NCBI GenBank assembly: GCA_006937955.1
Contig: SSNP01000173.1
Span: forward strand, 524,248 to 588,247
Direction: 5' to 3'
DNA length: 64,000 bases
From: Pachypanchax playfairii
Taxonomy: Eukaryota; Chordata; Actinopteri; Cyprinodontiformes; Aplocheilidae
This document shows, in pieces, positions 59,725 to 64,000 of this stretch; position 1 is the first letter of the stretch; every line of letters begins with the position of its first letter. The notes beneath the pieces were generated by a model, which was given only the letters and a program-made list of their open reading frames with translations, was not told the origin of the DNA and searched no databases. The position numbers and the translations under genes are program-made.

Positions 59725-62700
59725 CTTATCCTCTTTTTTGACCCAATCGTAAAGGTCGTTATTTAGAACCCAGTGTTCTTTTGGCAGTATATCACTTGGA
59801 TAGATATTTTTTAAACTGTGCAAGATATGGGAAGTAAAATGACAGACATTATACAGACTGAACAGTAATTTATAATGTGGATCAGTATAACAGTCTGCGC
59901 AAGCTTTAGATAAGAAATTGTGTTTTCTTACTGCCTAATGCCTGCTGTGTAATTTAAGGTTCACCATAAACAGCAACATTGCCCTTGTGACATCACAACT
60001 TTGTCTTTCCATGAGTCGCTTGTAAGTGCTGCTCAGCCTTTAGTGAAATGTGGAACAGTATTACAAACACTGATAAAATTGTCCCAGAAGTCCTTAATTG
60101 GAATCCAATCTGCAGCATGTGAGTTTGAGTTGGGGGAATCTGTGCCTTAGTCATCCAGGACCTGGTCCATATCCACATGAGGTCAAACATTATCCTGAAG
60201 CAGGAGGAACCCAGATGATCCAGCTAATGTTGAATTTAAGGATTTTATCCCATAAGAACAATAAAAAAAACAGCTGGAAACCAAAAGAAAACTTTAAAAT
60301 ACTTTCAGAAAGCCAGGATTATTTTAATAAACCATAAATCAGTCTGTATCATAATAATAAAAAGTGAATCCAATCAGAAATAGTTTGTAACTTTTACACA
60401 GTATGGTGTGTTTATAGACTGTAAGGATGCCAAAATTGGGCTTTAGTCAGGAAGTGGAGGGGTTGTATCAGCATTTAAATATCTTAATTTCTTTTTGAGC
60501 AAAGAAAAAGTGGAAAAGACTTATTGTGTTCAAGCAACTTGCTCACGTAGCTGTAGCATCTGCCTCACTCCTTCATTTCCCCGTCAGAGAGAGACAAATG
60601 AATAGAAATGACTGCCTTGTGCTTTTATGCAGCTGTCTCTCCAAGCTTCATAAAACATATATTTTTAGTCTTCCATTTGTGATTTTGTCTGCACAGAGAA
60701 CAGAGGGGGAAAAGACACAGACACTTGAACTGAGAATTGATCTGCTAAAACACTGTCTTTTCTGGCATATAGCATGGCGGTACTCTCATCTGTGTGGTGT
60801 TTTATTTTTCCTCTAAAGCATCACAATTGAAAAAAAAATCCTGCTTTATGAAAGAGACTTTTGAAAAACATTTTATCTCTCAAATAAAGTACAAAGAATT
60901 AAGCACCGTATGACAGTAGTGACTTGTTTTGAGCAAATAAGAGTTCTAAAAGATATATTGACACGCGATCTTATTTTCTTACTGCAGTAAGGTAGAAAAG
61001 AAATTAAATGTCATCATTTGTCGCGGTTTCAAGCTGATGGGAGCTCTTCAGCCTCCGAGCTCCTCCACCTATCAACTGAGAAGTTAAAAAAGGAAAATGG
61101 CTCTCATGCGAGGAAATCAGAGTGCAGGCTTTTACGGATTAAAACTGCAGAGACATGAAAACAAAAGCTTTTATTTCTGATTTAAATGAGTCTGTTTTTA
61201 CTTCTCGCTTGAGTAATTTCTTTGGTGTAATAATTGATGTTGTAATGTAACTCCAAATTGTACCTATAAATTTAAAGTTCACTTGAGTTTTCTGCACATC
61301 ATTGTCAGAGTTTTGTTTCTAATCAATCAGTAAGTGGTTACTGTTAGTGAGCTATGAAAAAATAATAAATAAATCTTGGAAAGCATTTTTTACCATCCGA
61401 TACCGTCTAATGTACATGTATCAGTTAAAGTTAACAGATAACATGAACTGATACTTAAAATATGATCAATCTGCAAATCTGGTTAATTTTTCTCTTTAAA
61501 TGTTAGTTTTATGTTCATTTCATATTTTGCATCTGTTAATTTGTCTTAGTTGTGTTTAGTTAGTAAAGTCTGGTGCCTTTAGTCTCTTAAAGAAAGGTGG
61601 AAGTTGATTAATTCACCAATAGAATAATAAATTGAATCAGCCAGTGCTTGTCAAAGCCACTGGCTCTGTGTTTTTGAGATCTGGAAAAATTGCCAAAAAA
61701 ATAATGTTTTAAAATGTTAAAAAAAATTAAATCACGTACACGTTGGCTTTGTGTTGTTATGCTCTAATGACTTGGAAACGGACTAACGTACCCTCCCTTC
61801 GCCGACTCTTCCTGTCCTACATTCTGACCCTCGCCAGTCCCTGCCTGGGAACTACGTTCAGACCTGATATAATTTTCACATCTTGTCACAACCATGAATT
61901 AATACCCTTTAGCTGCTTAATTTGTCTGCACTGTTTCACCTGGACTCCTGACTCTCCTCCTCGCGAGGTCGCTTTATAAAGTAGCGGTTGATTTTCCCAG
62001 CCATATCTGCAACGCTAAAATCCATTAATGTTACTCTGATAAGGAGGATTTGAAAAAAAAAAATTAACATGACATGCTTGGATACAAAGAAAACTCTTAG
62101 ACGAGCCGGTGGGGAAATCAGGACGCCGATAGCACCAACTAGCGTAAAAGCAATTTTTTTTAATCTTCTTTTTCTGCTGCTGTTTTAGCCCGTTCCAGTG
62201 CACCGCTGCTGATACAGCGCCCCCATGGTGGCGCATTGCTGCAACTGCAGTTAAAATAACATCCATACAGCTGGGGTATAGTGACATCAGGCTAGGACGG
62301 CACAAAATTAGCTGGAGGCGGCCGCCACGCAAATGTGAACGCAGGAAAAACCCTGAATAACATTTTAACTTTAATCATTTGGGCACAAAAGTTATGTTTA
62401 CACAGACTGTGGAATCAGTTTTATTTTACTGAGACACAAAGTTTTTCAGCAGTTACCTGCTTTGTGTTTAATTGGAATACATCCGGGAATAAAGTAATTT
62501 TGTTAGCAGATCCTCAGCATATTTTTTTTAAATCAAGTCTGGTGTGTATTTATTTTCCATATTGTGTTTCGACATATGTGTTTCTGTTATTGTTCTTTTA
62601 TTTCCCATGGATTGTCCCAACAGCAACAGAACAAGAGAAATTATTTTTTTCTGACATAATATGCACACCATGTTGAGATTTACAACATGAGCAAAGAAAT

Positions 62701-64000
62701 GGGATGACAATAAGTTAACTAGCAACCAATTCCCAAGACAATTTTTTAAGCTAGTTAAAAAGAAAGATGGACAGTCACAAGAAAAAATGTAAAGCTGGTA
62801 AAATCACCACTTTTGTGTAACCAAGATTTTGTAACACACCTTATTTATAATAAAATGCCTAGTTTCCTCCATGCTCTCTGTTTGTGATACCCTCTATCCC
62901 CTTGTTAAAAAAACAAACCGATGTGTCTGTCTGTGTGCAATTTTGTGCCCAAAATATTAAGTAATTGGTAGGAGGCATTTGATTTAGCAGCAACATGTGT
63001 TTGTGCATGTATGCGATTGTGCAAGAGCGACATACTGTGAAAATAGCCTTTGTTCTCTCAATCAATTGTCTGTCAGAAAGTAAAAGCTCTTTGTCAGCAC
63101 ACAAGCCCATTATTTGTTTTTCCCTTTCCACAAGGAATCAAAGAAAAGATTCATTCAAGCAGAACTCGACTGGAAATAAAGCAGCTTTCCCAGATCAAAG
63201 GCAGATTTTGGATACCAAGCCAGCATTCAGCTGATAGAGATATATTACTTCATGACCAAGAGCTCCTGTACAGCCATGAGCCTCTCGCTCATGACCAGAT
63301 TATCAAAGGTTAGGTAGTTGGATAGGATTTTGATCTGGTAGAAACAGTTTATTGACCTACTGTGATGCATGTAGAATGATGAGATACAGGAACTGGACTA
63401 AAAATTGACAACAAAAGCTGTGAACATCTTCATAAAATGTTGATAGACCTTTAAACACCTGAGCAATTAGAACAAAAAACAGAAAAGTTTGACATTTTAG
63501 AAGAACAATATTAACAGATGAGGGGAAGCTTGAGAATGTCAAACAGTAAGGTATTTAAATCTCATGTCTCTGTTATTTCTGAGAATAAAGTTTCAGCATC
63601 CAAGATTTGTAAATGTAACCCACTCTGTTTCCCACCTTTCCCAGCTCAGTGCATGATTTGCAACATGATTGAGCCGAAGTGTAGAATTAGCATCAAATCT
63701 ATATTGCAGACAAAAACGATAAAAGCATTTGAGAAGTAATTATTTAATGTGATCGTAACTAATGGCAAAACTATTATGTTAGCATGCCTGTTGCCCTTAA
63801 CAAGCTGTGAAAATGAGGCTGCTAATGCTTTGATTTAACATCTGTGTGGTATTTTATCAAAGTAGTTTATGTTACAGCTCTTTATACATTTCTTTTTAAA
63901 TTTATGAGATAGAGGCTTTGGCCTGAGGCTTTTCTCATGTTTGGTGTTCTTTAGCTCGAGGGTGGAAACGTCAATTTCATGAAGTTCAGAAGATTAATAT
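59725..64000 (+). other. cacna2d2: Intron 3, last part in window
   Basis: AT-rich DNA without a supported exon. A GC-richer patch at about 62095-62340 (with CAGCGCCCCCATGGTGGCGC and GAGGCGGCCGCC) looks like part of a repeat but has no clear ends. Open frames up to 113 codons have no recognisable domain. The window stops inside this intron. Confidence 0.6.

Noticed and set aside
47322..64000. Search for the next alpha-2/delta exon (expected AG then an Arg-Leu-Ala codon run and a later His-x-Trp)
   Set aside because: No site with a suitable acceptor and reading frame was found by eye. A short diverged exon could have been missed, but it most likely lies beyond the window.
1..64000. CRISPR arrays, operons, phage or bacterial mobile systems
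   Set aside because: The only regular repeats are the CA-embedded array and microsatellites. The sequence is vertebrate, with GT-AG exons and fish repeats.

Overview
The window looks like teleost fish nuclear DNA, probably from a percomorph. It is AT-rich, has no bacterial-style gene packing, and shows GT-AG introns, many CA/TG microsatellites and a dense scatter of fish-type interspersed repeats (SINE-like units, short terminal-inverted-repeat elements, a Harbinger relic and a Tc1-like relic). No organism can be named from the sequence alone.

Only one protein-coding gene can be supported. It is the 5' end of a plus-strand voltage-gated calcium channel alpha-2/delta subunit, best matched to CACNA2D2. 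Three coding exons are visible: 7835-7950 (start codon and signal peptide), 11484-11565 and 47205-47321. Reading phase is kept across both joins (phase 2, then phase 0), and together they encode the first 105 residues of the pre-protein. Intron 1 is about 3.5 kb, intron 2 about 35.6 kb, and intron 3 starts at 47322 and runs past the window end. The rest of the protein (VWA, Cache and C-terminal regions) must lie downstream.

Layout: 1-7440 is 5' flank with no gene seen. 7441-7834 is a GC-richer promoter/5' UTR block with a CCAAT box and an out-of-frame upstream ATG 7 nt before the true start. 7951-11483 is intron 1. 11566-47204 is intron 2, holding most of the repeats: a four-copy tandem unit embedded in CA repeats (30.7-32.06 kb), short inverted-repeat elements at 24.4, 28.1, 34.6 and 42.6 kb, a decayed Tc1-like transposon (44.3-45.4 kb) and several SINE-like fragments. 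47322-64000 is the start of intron 3, with two abutting inverted-repeat elements at 49.7-50.9 kb, a purine tract at 51.6 kb and a Harbinger-type element at 59.2-59.7 kb that keeps a transposase fragment.

I found no operon, defence system, RNA gene or other new biological system. The most useful leads are structural: two inverted hAT-like copies that flank exon 3 in introns 2 and 3, the overlapping upstream ORF at the start codon, and the CA-embedded tandem array with transposon-like ends.
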